From Branchiostoma floridae (Eukaryota > Chordata > Leptocardii > Amphioxiformes > Branchiostomatidae), in NCBI RefSeq assembly GCF_000003815.2, contig NC_049981.1, positions 11,003,478 through 11,067,477 on the forward strand: a stretch of 64,000 bases of DNA, read 5' to 3'. Numbering within the stretch: position 1 is the first letter of the stretch; the number at the start of each line of letters is the position of its first letter. Positions 42,037 through 57,000 of this stretch are shown here, one piece after another. The position numbers and the translations under genes were made by a program. Under the pieces are notes generated by a model. That model saw only the letters and a program-made list of their open reading frames with translations, was not told the DNA's origin and searched no databases.

Positions 42037-45000
42037 CTATGTGCCAACAGTCTCAGACTGCTGTGACGTGTCAGTCATGACGGACGTCGCACGATCTTCA
42101 TACTGCACCTCGGAGCTCTCCTGTACCTCCTGAGTCTCAGGGGGGTGTTCTTCAGGAGGAAGAGGGTGGTCTTCTTGGGGAGGGGGGTGTACTTCAGTAG
42201 GAGGGGTGGCAGGGGGTAGTAGAGCAGGACTGGGGCCTATGGATGAGCCAGGGGGGGAGCGAGGAGGGGAGGTGGGGCCTGGTGCAGGGGAGGCCGATTC
42301 TGCAATGGAGAATGATAAAGTTTAGGATGTTGAAAATAATAATAATGTCAGCTGTTTGTGACAAGAAAAACTTCCTGATATAAGATTTGAAAGCATCTCA
42401 ATTGTTAGCTGATGCTCCTTGCTAATTCACACAAGTGCATTACATTTATACATACATATCAGGTCACAGGAACTCCATATTAGAGAACTATCCACTTTGT
42501 TGAGTATAGTTGTGTCTTGTTATTCAGTGACTTACCAACATGATCAAACTATTCATGGCAGTCCTGTCATAATTTGGGGCAAGAAAAATGAAATTATTCT
42601 ACTACAGTAACTGTATACTAACAGTAAACTGTAGTACTTGTTGCTTCATATGCATAGAAAACATCAGAAACTGTGCCATACCTGCAGTGAGCTGTCCTGT
42701 TTGCGAGGTGGAGGGGCGAGACTTTTTCTCGGAGGTCGGAAGTCGGATTGGCGGGAGCGGGCGCGAGCTCGGTAGGTCAGAGAGTTGGAAGGGCGCGACT
42801 CTGGCGCCGGCACTGGCGGGGTGTCGAGGCATGGGGGTGGAGGGGGGCGGCTCAAACCCACGCACGTCTGCACCTGGGGTGGAAACAATAGAACAGCTTT
42901 CCATTTAACATAAGCCCAGCAAAAACAACTTCAACATATATTCATATTTTTAATCCAAAATGATACCTTTCCCAAAACTGCCTGTTATCATTAAAATGCA
43001 TGCCCTATGTATTGAATTTCAGCTACTGACCTTAATTTAAGAAACTCAAAGAATATGTTTAACAAATGCTGGAGAGGGGTAATCTATACAAGTGTTTCCA
43101 GAAGTAGTCAAGCAAGTTTCTAACGTTTATTCTTAACACTTTCAGTCAGAACAGGAACTAGATATATTTCTTCAAACACCAAGTTGCAGTCGCCGGGCAA
43201 CAGAGGTCATGGTGGACTCAGGAAATAAAAGTTTTGGGACTTTCCAGTGTAAATGTGCTGAAAAAAGCTGTTTGGAATGTGGTAGGAAGACTAGCAAACT
43301 GCTGCCCAACTGTGCTGGCAATGATCTTTTGAGACTAATGTTGACCAATAAGATAATTGATTTCCCCCTGTGGGCCCAATGATAATTGGCCTTTCATACC
43401 TGTGGTAGAATGTGGTCTCTTGGGTTTCTTGCTGGATGCCCCAGTGCCTGATGGTCTGGACAGGGTCATGTATGACCTGACGTTCGTCTGTGAGATGTTC
43501 TTTAGTCGGTCGTCTCCAATACTCGGCTTGGGAATCCTCAAACTGGTAAAAAATGCAGACAAATTCAAACCATTAGAATGTAAGTTCTCATCTCCAAGCT
43601 GATGTTGGGTAGGAAACTGGAAAGTTTCATATCTGCCTTTATTTCTTACATACAACTGTACTTCCCCAAACAGTAGATCAGAAAAGTTATGATTTTCTAT
43701 CCCAACCTCATCTTGGAGATTAGAGAATTCACCTTAGTCAGCAATTAACATGCTAAAAACAGAGACAACAGAAAAAAAAACTTTTGATGGCTAAACTATG
43801 AACTGAAATATGATTTCTTTCCTAAAATACTAGATCTGCTGTTTGCTTTCTGTTAGTCTAACATTTTATTTTTGTTAAGATTTCAATGAAGCTTTTAAAA
43901 AGATGACAAGTCTGCTGCTAGTATTGCAAAAGTTTAAAGTTCACACACAGACCTGATGGTATTTCGACCAATCAGCATCCTGTTGACATCCAGCTCCAGG
44001 ATACGAGGTGTGTTGATGAAATTTGTGCCAGAAGGGCTCGCCCCATTGGTCTCTGCCGGAGGGTGAGCATGGGAATTCCTCGGCTGTTGGAAAACAAAAA
44101 GATTAGACCCAAATCAACTCAATTTCCATTGTTTGAACAATTTTGAAATAGTTTGTAATCTGATTCAGTTGTAATGTTGCAGAGAACAGTGTTTTTACAC
44201 AATCATAGTAAATGCATAAATGTTGTTCTGACATAATAATTATCTCTGAATTTATGGCTATTTCTTAATACAATAACCTTCAGTCAGCCAAAAATTAGGA
44301 GAAACCTGTGAGTGTTTGCTGCATTGGCACACAATTTGTTTACTGGGTTAAGCACTGAGACAAAAAAGGGGCACTTATTCTAATACATTATGTATAGGGG
44401 CTAATGTTTTTTATACAACATGCAGGGTTTCAAAATATACTCACACTCCAAGTAGTTTCCATTGGATCCACAACTACATACTCAGCACCATGTACAGGCA
44501 GGTCTACCTCTTCTACATCCTCCTCCTCTTTCTGGAACCACAAAAGGATGAGATTAATACATTTGATATAATACTGTTACAACACTTAGTATAATTCATT
44601 CATAGTCATGTACACTAAATCACACATTGTAGCAAATTTGCAATTTTTTGGATGGGACATAAAACCTGACATCTTGTGTTTGAGAGGAGATTAGTATATA
44701 CCCTGAGCATGTTAGGGAGAACCCACCACACTTACCAATGAGAGTAGGGGTCCTCCCAGTGTGCAATGTGCGAGCCATCTCTTTGTTTGTTTGTTTGTCT
44801 GTTTGGCTTAACCAGTTTTATTCATTAAATACAAGCTGTGTAAGACCAAATCAAAAGGTTTGATCCCCTCACACTGAAATGACTCCCACTCTTTTTGACA
44901 TTAGTGGGGAGGGATTCTTAACATCCTTGAGGTGTGGCTCTCCTCAAACATACATGTAGAACCCCTGGCTTTACCTTTCATCCAAAAGGACGTCCCAACC

Positions 45001-48000
45001 CGAAAATTAATCTTTTTTACCTGTTTTGAACTCAAAAGGCTAACCCTTATTGATAGCATATATAGTTAGGCAGCCTTGACTATGATGTATCAGTGAATCA
45101 AACAAGTATAGTATTGATAGACTTTACCCCTGAGGCGTCGCCAAAAAAAGTTTAGATGCAAGAATCACAGAGAAAAACAACAAACGAACCCCTACCCTGA
45201 TTTGAGGAATGGATGGTTTGTCCCTGCTGTGTGTAGTATGGACCACCCCTGATGTCGGCCCGACGTGCACCGCGGCATACATGGCGGCTGCGGCGTCGCT
45301 CGGGTGTCGTGCGGCGGCAGGGGTGGGCGCGGGAGTCTTCATCAGGCGGATGGGGGGCGCGTCGCAGAAGTGGGTGTACCTCCCGCAGTTCGGCGTGCGA
45401 AAGTTGTTGCTGATTTTTCCGTCATACTTCCGTAACCTCGCTCTAAAGTTGTACAGATCAAAAAGTCACAAACTTAACAAAAGCACCCATGAAAAAGGGG
45501 CAATCAACTCAAACTCATTCATATAAAACTCATATAGTGCCATAGAAAATTTTAACACAGTTTGATAAACTACAGTCATAGACTATGACTCCAAAGCACA
45601 CGAAAAAGGAGTTACCAAGTTTTACCCATACAATCATATACACGTATACGGTGTAATAAAAAAGAAATCCAGGTGTCTTCCTCAGTTTAGTTTAACTAAT
45701 AACCAAAATCTTTCGCTGGTCATTACACGAATGACCAATGCTCTATTAATAGTCTTATGTAATTTCAGGTTTCCTAGCCAGAGTTACAGAGTTATTTCAG
45801 AACAATCTATTCTATCGTTTTTTTCAGGGCAGGCATAATGCACAACTGGGTACCTTGACGAGTTTGTCTGTCACATTTAACACAACAGACTACCATACAT
45901 ATATATAATGTATTCCCCTTACCTTCCCCTGTAAGCAAACATAGGTTTGATGAGGAAGATGCCAGACTCCTGTTCTATAGTCTCCAGTGTGTCCATCAGG
46001 AGGTTAGCCAGGCGCACACGATGGTCTCCCATACGGTCCATCTGGGCACTCCACTTCTGGGCTCGCTGCAGAAAAACAACACACACTCTGTTAGTCTCTT
46101 CATCCTTTGACTATGCTTTTCTATGACTTTTAGAAGTTACAGTTCGAATTCTACAATGCCGATGATCTGAGCACTCCATTTCAGTACTGACTGGATAAAA
46201 AAACGACATGAAAATATAAAGAATTTTTAAAATATTGGGAATGGTGCAAACATTTCTAGACGACTATTATGTAAATCATCACTACATGTACATTTGAAAA
46301 ATCATGACTATCCTTCAACCCCTTATTGAGCTATTCTCTTGAAAAGTCTGCGGCAAAAGTTGGCTCCTGCAGTTAAAAAATGCTACCACTCAAAAATTAA
46401 GAACCATAGCATATCAAGCACGATGTATGAAAACTCAAAGTTCTGCTGCAGTACCTTGGAAAGTTGCAAGGGGGCACACTATTCAAATTGACCCTCATTT
46501 TCCTAACCACTACCCACTTATGAAATGTCATTTGGATCCATCCACAGCTTCTTGACTTGTGTGATTAACATACAGACATGCATGCATGCACACACGTACA
46601 TGCACGCACACACGCACACACACACACAGAGTCACATTTCAAACATGTAAACCATGCTCCCAGTCACCCCCCCCCCCCCACACACACACAAACCTTGTTC
46701 TGCAGTGTCTCCATTTTCTCCAGTAGTTTGAAGACGTCTCCGTTCAGACTGGAGCTGCGCCGCACGTTCTCCTCCACAGCCTTCATCTCGCTGTGGTGCA
46801 GGTACTTCTCCGCTAGGTGGCGCAGCCGCCTCCCCGGGATCTCCACGTACTGGTCCATCATGCCCACCACTTCCTGTGGGAACAACATGAGGATTGTTAT
46901 TGTTATTGTTTAAATGTTTGTTGTAATCTGTCAGGTCAGAACACACCTACATTACATTACAACTTGAGGCTGCGACTGACTGACAAATGGCGAACCAAAT
47001 ATTTCACAGATCATTTTACAAATTTCATAGACAAAGAATAATTTTTTAACCTTTTGTGTGTTTTGCTGTCTTTAAAATTATGCATCGTGCAGCATATTCC
47101 ATTAAGGGTCACACAAATCCAATTTGGTTGCTCTAAGGTCTATGCAACATTTCTAAACTGGGGCCCGACCAAGCAGCTTTTGGGAATGAAAAGCATGATA
47201 TAAAACTAAAAGACACCAAACTACACAAGACGTAATGAGAATAGTTATGGGCATAATTTGTGTATATCTTTACATATACGTATTACGTTAAATGATATCC
47301 TACTACATGTAAGTTGGGCAGTCTCAGTGGTATGTCAGATGAGCTGACAAAAAGAAACATAACTTATTATGACCTCATACAACTCCAGAGTTGGAATACA
47401 ATGATTGATTGACTGACAAGTTGACAGATTGATTCATGAATGGATGGATTAATGGATGGATTGACCAATCCTGACCTCATACACGTCCGGAGACAGTCGT
47501 CCACTGTTGACCGCTCTCTTCAGGCTCTTGGCGTTCCTGTCCGAGTCCAGCCGGGAGAACATGATGGCAGATTCCACTACAGGCTGGGGGTGGGTCTGCT
47601 CTGCAGGAGTTTCTGGCACATTGTACTTCACTGGACTAGGCTGGGGGCCTATGGTCAATGGGAGAAACTATTTGAAGTTCTGCATCTTTCCTACATGTAG
47701 ATAATGTCAACATCTGATGACCACTACAGGTGGGTGGCAGGTCTTGTTCGTGTACTTTGTATTGTAATAGACTGACTACGGTTCTGACTCACAGGATAAA
47801 TTAAACCAATAGCATACTGCAGATGTTTGTTAAGACTGCAGATTTATCTTTTTCTTGATATATCAATAGAAGTCTCTTACATAGCATTGAACTTACAAAA
47901 TTCAATGTCCTTTAAACAGCATTCAACAGATTTTAAGCAGTAATGTCAGTCATGCTTAAGGTTTTTAAATGCATCAGTATAGTTCTTTAATGTATATAGT

Positions 48001-51000
48001 GAATGACTGAGCAATTCAGGGTCCTCTTTAAGCCCCCTTTACAAATCAAGAATTTAGCTCGGGCGAGCTGTCATCCAGCTCTAGCTTTCCAGGAGGTATG
48101 ACCCTGATGCCGACGAAGAAACTCTGCCATTTGTTCGTAGGCATCAGGGTCATAATTCCTCGTAATTTAGAGCTCGCTGACAACTCGGCCGAGCTAAATT
48201 CTTGATTTGTAAAGGGGGCTTAAAGAGGACCCTGAATTGCTCAGCCATTCACTATATACATTAAAGAACTATCCTGATGCATTTAAAAACCTTAAGCATG
48301 ACTGACATTCCTGCTTAAAATCTGTTGAATGCTGTTTNNNNNNNNNNNNNNNNNNNNNNNNNNNNNNNNNNNNNNNNNNNNNNNNNNNNNNNNNNNNNNN
48401 NNNNNNNNNNNNNNNNNNNNNNNNNNNNNNNNNNNNNTAAATTCTTGATTTGTAAAGGGGGCTTTAGGAACCCTGCTACGCTGTTCAGCTGTGCATCACT
48501 GAATAGACCATTATCATAATTATGCAGATATTAAAGTCAAGAGCTACTTTTCCCTCAGACATTATTTTTCCAAATCTCAGCACCAACAAATTGGTGTAAT
48601 CTTATGATTCTTGCAACCAGTTCCTATTTCTGACACCATTACAAATACTGTAAATTAATAAAGCAGAAATGTTCGCGGTAGATTTATGTTTCGCGTTTGC
48701 CATTTCACCGCGAATTTAAAACCACCGCGAACATTTTTCCAGGGCATTAAGATACTACAGTGCATGGTACTTCCGCGAAATTAAAAACCACCGCGAAAAG
48801 TCCCTTTTCCCGCTACCGCGAAATTAAATCCCCGCGAACTTAAATGCATTTACAGTATGACCTTACCTAGAACAGCTGGTGAGGAGAGTGCCAGATCGAC
48901 CTTGACCCCTGACCCCTGGTGTACGTCGCGCTGCAGCTGCTGGATGACGTCCTGCATCTCCATCATGGCGACCGTGTTGCGCCTCAGCTGGTCCTCGTGT
49001 TCCTTGGTACGCGTGTCCAGCTCAACCCGCCTGTGATACAACAATACCGTACAATGTTGGTCCAACAGTGTAACATGTCATTCAATGTATACATAGAAGA
49101 CTGTGTTTATGTCATACCTGGGCTGTGATAACTTTGGATATGGGTGTTCGGGACTGGTTGATAACTTTCCGTATCACCTGGGGTATCACACTTCCATCAA
49201 ATAAATTGAACACTCTCTGCTGAGTGCAGTGTTGTCTAAAATTTGAGTCCTGGATTTGGAAATAGGAATTGCTGTTGTGCAATGTTTTTTGTTTGAGAAC
49301 ACTGAATTTTCTCAACTTCTGTGACTTTTCTCTTTGAACTGCATGTTTTCTCAGATTGGTATGACATAAATTCTGTGCATATCTTTAGCTAGTTTTCATC
49401 CCAATGTACAATGTATCTTCATCAGTGAAAACATTAAGGAAATCATAAACTTTAACTGCATTACAAAGTCAAACATTTGTATAGGCAACTGTGTTGTCTT
49501 GAAATGTAAAATTTAAAGCATCTATCTGTTATATTCATCTTGATAACAGTTTTCTTCACAATCTCCATCCTATGCCACAGTTTCTTAGATTCAATGTTGT
49601 TCCTTACAGTTTGTCCAGTTCCTCCTCCAGTTGTCTCCTGGCCTCGTCTTCAGACGGTGAGGCCCCCAGCGGAGCACGGACGGGAGTGGGCGCCGGCCTG
49701 CTGCCCGGACCTTCCCTGGACGCCATGAGGGACGATACACGATAGTCCTGCAACACAGCGCAAACTATCAGAACAGTGTAGAGTACAATCCATTGGCCAA
49801 CACCAATTCAGTTAGTTGGTTCTCGCACTTAAAAAAATTCATGGCTGCATAATGCTGAAAGAGCAAGATGTGAAAAAGATGTGCTGTTAATTCTATTGAA
49901 ATACCCTTTTAGGTTCTTCCCAGTTAGTCTGAGACCTTTAAGGGGTATATCACTACACTGCAGTATGTTGGCGGTGTCGCTGTGTTCTAAATTGAATTTG
50001 TGTTACCCTTGACTTCATAATGGAAATATTATTAAAAACATACAGATTTGACTAAAAAGACAAAAAAAAGAAAAAGCTTGAAAAGACTTGTACTTTTTTG
50101 GTGAAATTTGTTGAGCGCTCTGTCATATTATTTGCATGAACGCAGCAACATTGCCAAAGTACCACAGCTTTGTATTAGTGAGATACCCCCTTGTATCTAG
50201 ACAACCTGAAAATAAAGACTGAGGATTGTTATCTAGGCCACCACCACCAGTTGTCACCTTATACTCCTTAAAAATAATGGTATTTTATAGTCTTTTAACC
50301 CTCAAAGTGTTCAATCCAATCTAAGCAGCCCAAGGTCTGTCACTTGAATGACACTGTCAAATGCACAATCATGTTCATTTTGTCCTTCCAATAAACATAG
50401 TCCTTATTGGACTCAAATGTAAAATTCAGCTGACAGTTCAGCAAATCCTGTGACACTTTAAGGGTTAAACTGAAACCACGTCAGATAACTTGTAGTGCAA
50501 CATGTAAACAAGACAAGTGAGATGTTAGTTTCAGCAGTTTCTCGTGTTGTTTTATGCCCATCACCATTATAAACCTAAGCTGAGGACATATGCAATTGTT
50601 ACCGTCAGAAAACCATAGGGTACAGGGGGTGCAGCACCATGCAGGGGGGGTTCCTCCAAAATTTGTGGAGGGGGGTTGGGAGAGATCACCTCTTCTGTGT
50701 GCTCCAGACCAGAGTCATTGTCCTCCGTAGATGTTGAGGCCTCCTTTACACAGACCTGGGGCAATTTGCTCTCCTCCTAGAAGTTATTTTCCACACAAAG
50801 TGAAACCAAGTTACTTACTAGATGCAGCTGCATTATGTATACATTATAATTATGGCAGACTGGCTTGATGACTATAGAAAGTCTTTGTACATTAACCATT
50901 AAACCAGGTGATAATGAAAATAGCTGGAAAAAGCTTAATTTTCCTAATAGTATTATTAGTCAATCAACTTTTCATCACAGTCAAGTCTTCATATTCAGTT

Positions 51001-54000
51001 CTACTTATCTCTTAAAAGTTTGCTGTAAAGAACTTACCAAGTCACTAGAGATACAATTCTGGAAGATGGTCCCTACTTCCTGAAGAACTGAAAAGACAAA
51101 ACAAAAAGTCAAAATACATGTATTACTAACAGAAAAACAACAGTTACTATAATTGTTACTTCATCTTACATGTATCTAAAGATACAGTCGATACTGCCTA
51201 AAACAACCACTCGGGACTGATACATCTAGCTTATGTCCACTGGATAGGTGATTATTATACACATGATTCTTAATGTTTGTGTTAATGGAAAATTACATGC
51301 AAGTATAAGAGACCACCAAAAGGTGGTCACAATGGCCTGGTAGTCCTTATGTAGAGGTATTTACTTGTACAGGACTGGTTTGACTGTAAACCAATGGCCA
51401 GGTGGTCTTGCATTTGTATTTTGTTACATTATATCAGAAAAGAGTTTCCGTATTTTGAACATCTTAATGTAACGGATAAATTTCTATTTTTGATGCGCCT
51501 AGATAAACCCTGTATATTAAACATTATTTGTTGAACTTCCTATATCTACACCTGTACAAAGAAGCAAGAAGATGTCGACCATCCTGTTAGCTTAGTACCT
51601 TCAATTAGTTAAATTGTACCTTGCTGTCCCTGCATATGTCTGTTATGTCTGTTATCAGTGGCCTGTACCTAGCCCGTCGAGGCATGAATGTACAATAAAG
51701 GTCTTTCAATCAATCAATTATCACTTATGTTGCATTATTTGATCATAGCTATATAACTGTGTTGCTCTACTCCTTGGCATTGCCTTCATAGTTTACCCAA
51801 CCCTTAGTGCATATAGTACATGGAATCCTACTGACCTATCCTGATGTTGACCTTCATCTCCCTAATCTGTTGCTGCACACTCTGGTTACTGTCAAACTGG
51901 ACTGGTGTGATGTCATTCAGCAGCTGGGATGCTGACATCATTTCTGTAACATGTACATTTAAGATATTATATCAAAATAACTCATAAAACTATGAAATAT
52001 GGAATCCGATTTAATAAACTTTAATGGCATATAACAGTTGTGACAGTAATGAAATTTATTATGACAGAAGTTAAAATATCATGATGATATTAGAGACAGA
52101 AGCATGCATTAACCCAATTGTGTGAAAAATGGAGCCTCAAAATCTTGCATGTATTGCACCAGAGCATTCCAGAGAAGGAGCAGGTACCCAAGCAGGTCAT
52201 GTCAAGATCATGGTCTCTGAATTCCTGTAAAGGCTGAGTATCTTCTCAAAGTGGAAGAGACCAGTGAGAACAGTTTTGTCGATCTAGACGTGAAAAAATG
52301 CATAATATTATATCATTTCCCACCTTTGTCGATCATGAGTTTGGCCAGGTTGTTTTTGAAGTCCACAATGCTGCTGTAGGTTTTCAGGTACTCCTTCACT
52401 GCAGGGTGGTCTGCTGTGGCTCTCACACTGGTGAGGAAGGATGGGGTAGTCAGAAAATAGACAATTTCAGAACAACAAAAACAAACTTTAAGATGGTCTT
52501 GTGGTTAGGGTTATTGATTTAGAATGGTTCTTGGTTCTGGCCCAAATGTGGCCTGTTGTGGACTTGTTTTCTCACTCCTCTCCTTGGCAGGTGACATGAG
52601 TACTGCGTCACACATGGCCACAGTTTTCTTTTTTTGGAGAACAGGCAAAAATTAATGCACTTGTAGATGTCATCCATAAAGTCAGTCTGGCCTTACCTGC
52701 TGGCAGTGTTCTGTGTGGAAATCTCTCTGTCTGCCCAATCTCCTCCTGAAGTGTGTGTGGGAACAACAACAGTGTGTCAGCGTCATATGATCTTCTGTAT
52801 GAGTTATTTTTCATTTGGCAATTGTAGCAAAATTTTGGTACTCTTACACGTATCTAACTCAATACTTTTAGCTAACGTTGGGCATGGGTATGAAATAAAA
52901 ATTGTCCTTGTCATCAATATGAAAGTTAAGTCACCTTCATAGTCTCCCAGTGGCACGTCCACATCTGAGTGGAAACTGGACCCTGCGGACACCTTGGCGT
53001 TTGACCTCCTGGTTGCCATGGCAGCACGTTTCTCCTCCAGCTGTGCACGGATCTGACTGGTCCTGCTGCTGATGCTGGCCCTCGCTGTCGCCTCCTGGGT
53101 GGGGAGTGGGGGGTGGGGAATGGGAAATTTTTCAACAACAGTCAATGATTTCATCAGGTTGGAAAATAACAAGATTCTCTACTTACAACAAGACATATGA
53201 CAATCTACTCCAGTCATGAACTGGGATAAAGGGGGAATACAGAGTAGTCACCTTTGGGACCACATTTTTATGAAGTAACTGACAATTGTTTAACTTCCTT
53301 ATACATTGCTTCTTAACAATACTTGTTTTGGTCTAATATAATGGAAATAATTATCAATGCAACATGTAACACTAACAGTATTTTACATTGGCAACCACTC
53401 TGTCAGCAAGGACACCTATATCTGCAGTATGGAATAATACCAGTCAGTATTTCCCTGAGGACGGTGACAGACAGTCACCGTAACATTGGCTGTGTTTATC
53501 TTTAAAGGACATTTAATGTTGTCTATGTTTTGATAATATTTTTACTCTCAGACTGAGAGTATCACTGGGCATAATGTGATAGATTCAAAGAATTTTATAA
53601 AGATATTACCACATTCACTTTGCTACAATAGGGGCCTTTAAATCAAAAGTAACCAGTGTTAAAACATTGATATCAGAAGTAACTAACCCTGTCCTCTGTT
53701 TCTGCCTCCTCAGCAGGAAGAAAGACAGACTCCAGTTTGGCACTAGCTGTGGAACTCCTCCTGGTGTTCACATCAGCCTGACAGGGGGACACAAGAGACA
53801 TTGCAAAATTGTAATCATTTATCAAAAATGATTTACAAAAAAAATTCCAAAATGTAGAGAAATGTAGAGGGAAACTTGTCTTAATTGCAATAACATGATG
53901 TTGAGCACAAAAAAGAATCATATTCTGTCCTGTTCATTATTGATTTCTGACTTCCCCCATCCTGATCTCATTTCCAGGTGATTTTTAATTTATGGTATTC

Positions 54001-57000
54001 AATATCAGTTATACATCCTAAAGTTGCTACTGTATTGCTACATGGCAATCCCAACATTTTTTATGACTATTCTTTTTAAATAGGCGAATGAAGAGAATCT
54101 CACCAGTTGTTGGAGGTCCACCTGGCTGACAGCTGCAGTTGGTGCACCTGAGTCTGCCACCTGCTGTTCCTGTGCCTCCCTCTGGGCTCGCACGTCTGCC
54201 TGGGCCATTTCCTACACGTACCAAATAAAACAAGATATAAAAGAAAAAAACATTTTATAAAAGCCTGTTTGAAACATTTATCAAAAAGCTGAAATGGTAT
54301 GTACAAAAATCATCTAATTCAGTTCGATATTCTATCATGCTATCTTTTTTTAGATACTTCTGTGGCACTTCTGTGTTGTAGAAGTTTGCAGTGCCTTTCT
54401 GGATTATTTGATGTTGTTTCAAGACAGTTTGTTCAAAACAATCTCAAGGTTAATTGAAACAACCTCAATATTCATTGAAGCTATCACAAATGAATCACAG
54501 TTTTCACTTTCAGGACTGTACCACTGTGACAGTAAAACAGGGACAGTTTACTTACGATCCTCTCCTGTTCGTTGATGAACTCTTCCAGCTGCATCATGGC
54601 CTCGTCAGCCTCCTTCTCAGCCTCCTCCTGCAGCCGCTGCGCCTGGGACACCTGATCCAGCAGCACCTGCCGCTCCTGTCAGGTGGGGAAACAACAGCTG
54701 TTAGTAACATGTGAAACACACCTGTGGCACCTGGTCCAGCAGCACCTGAGTTGTACCTGCTGCAAGATGGTAAAAACTACAGCTGTTACAGCAGGTGGAA
54801 AACACCTGTAACAACTGGTCCAGAGGCACCTGTCAGTCCTGTCATCACAGAGGAGTATTACAACACAAATTTACTAGGTAATGAATTTATGAATAAATGA
54901 ATAAACAAAATAAAACATTGAAAGACAGAATGGGGAAATGATGTACACATTTAGAAATTGTTATCATCACAGTTTGTTTACAAACACGACCTCAATATAT
55001 TTGTGTTTTTATGGGACATCACACCAAGAATCTTGGTGATCAAGCAGGGCTCCCTTGAAAATGCAGGGCTCCCTGGGAAATCAGTTTTTTGAAAACTAAA
55101 GGGACTACCCTACATGTATAGGCCATACACAAATTGTGATTCAACCATGGAGACCATTTTCAAAGAACTAATTGCACAAACTAAGGTTCTATACAAAACT
55201 TGAATACAATCTCCTTCAAAATTGTAAGTTCTGAATATTTCAATCTGCAGTCTCAACACTTTTTCAGCAAATCAAAGGTTAAAGTGGATATACAGAGCCC
55301 GAAGTAACAGTGAGTGTCCTATTCAAAATGATCAAACAGCTCAGTAAGAAAGTTTTGTTTTTCTGACCCCTTCAAATTTGTTCCTTTGGTCCTGCATCTG
55401 CCCCTTCATCAGATTGACCCTCTTGTTGCTCTTGGTGACGACAATCTTCAGCTGATACTCCAGGTCCTGGACATGTTGTCTCACCTGCAACAACACAGTT
55501 CATGTAGTCAAATCAAAGGTGAATACAACTTGTTTCTTTATTTATCTTTATTAATTTTGATTGAGTTACCACATAAGTGGAAGGATTGACATTACAGGTG
55601 ACTATCACCTTTTAATTATATCAACCTGAAGACCATATTGTAAAGTTTGATCCACATGATTTTTTAATAAGAGTGGTGGGTTCTTTGACATGCTTGTACA
55701 ATGTATAAAATGTAGTGTGGCGTGAGGTGCGGACCTCTGTTTATGGGCCAAACACCCTACCGTTGTGCCACATGACTCCACTTGTACTTGATATAGGTTC
55801 AGCAAAACCACCAAAGCTAGATTTGAAAGTAGAAAAACTGACTTACATTTTGTCTGTAGTCTGCAAACTTATGTCTTAGTTCCCCATCTGCCACTTCGTC
55901 CTGTCAAAGAACAAACATTTATCATTAAAATCACCTTCAAAGAAGGGAAACACTTTCAATTGTTTCTGCTGTTTTTTCTTCCCCAAACACAATGGTAATG
56001 ACCTAGACCAGGCTGCTGGTTACTGGATGTGTGTCCGACACTCTGTGGTGTTTGATTTAAACAGTATACGTACTTACATGTACATGTTAGGCTATACCAT
56101 GAGAAGCTAAACATGTTTGTTTGCAAATGTTGCTTCTCTAGTTTCACTAAGACTTCGACTGAATCTTCTTTGCCGCTTTGGAAACATAGGGTTTGCTTTT
56201 CTAGTTTATGATAAACTTATTGCTTACAATGTAGGTTAAACAATCTATTGACCAATTAAAGTTGGTACTGTTAATTCTAAGTTTAGAATCCGTCAGTTGA
56301 AGAGGTCACTACAACTATAAACTGTTAAGAAGTTAGTATCTTTACCCAGTTCTCCTCCTCCAATAGAGCAGCCTTGCCCTCAAACTGACCCTCCTCCACT
56401 GGTGTGAGGTTGGACATGCTGCGACTGCCCAGCTGCGGACGGCCACCGCTCTGGGGCTCCGACCGCGAGGGAGTGGACACAGACTCGTCTCCCGAACTGG
56501 GCGCTGGAGCACAAGGCACAACATGTCATCAGTTATGGGGCTCACAAATACAACATGTCATCTTTTATATAATACTCTGCATGAACAGGGCACTGGAACA
56601 CAAAATATCACGTGTCATCAATTATGGGGCCCACAAACAGAATATGTCATTACGGGTTTTAGATTCAATGTCTCATCAACCTGAACTGTTGGGTTCTGAC
56701 TTGGTGACAGTGGGCATAAACTCCTAAACATGGCACAGAGAAAAAAAAATTCACTCAGCAATGAGGGCCTTCCAAAGTCATATCCATGAATTAGACTACA
56801 TTTAATTTTGTTGAATATCAAGTGCAAGTATCATATCTTTAGATCTGAAAGGGATATGGACTCTGTTCAGAATTGGGATATACAGCTGTTACAGTAACTG
56901 TACAACATAAAACTTTTTTCTGCACTTTCACTGTTTGTACTAAGCTTTCAAAAGAGAAATTTTCTCATAAGTTGCCTTAGATAAAATCTGTGTTGCTCTT

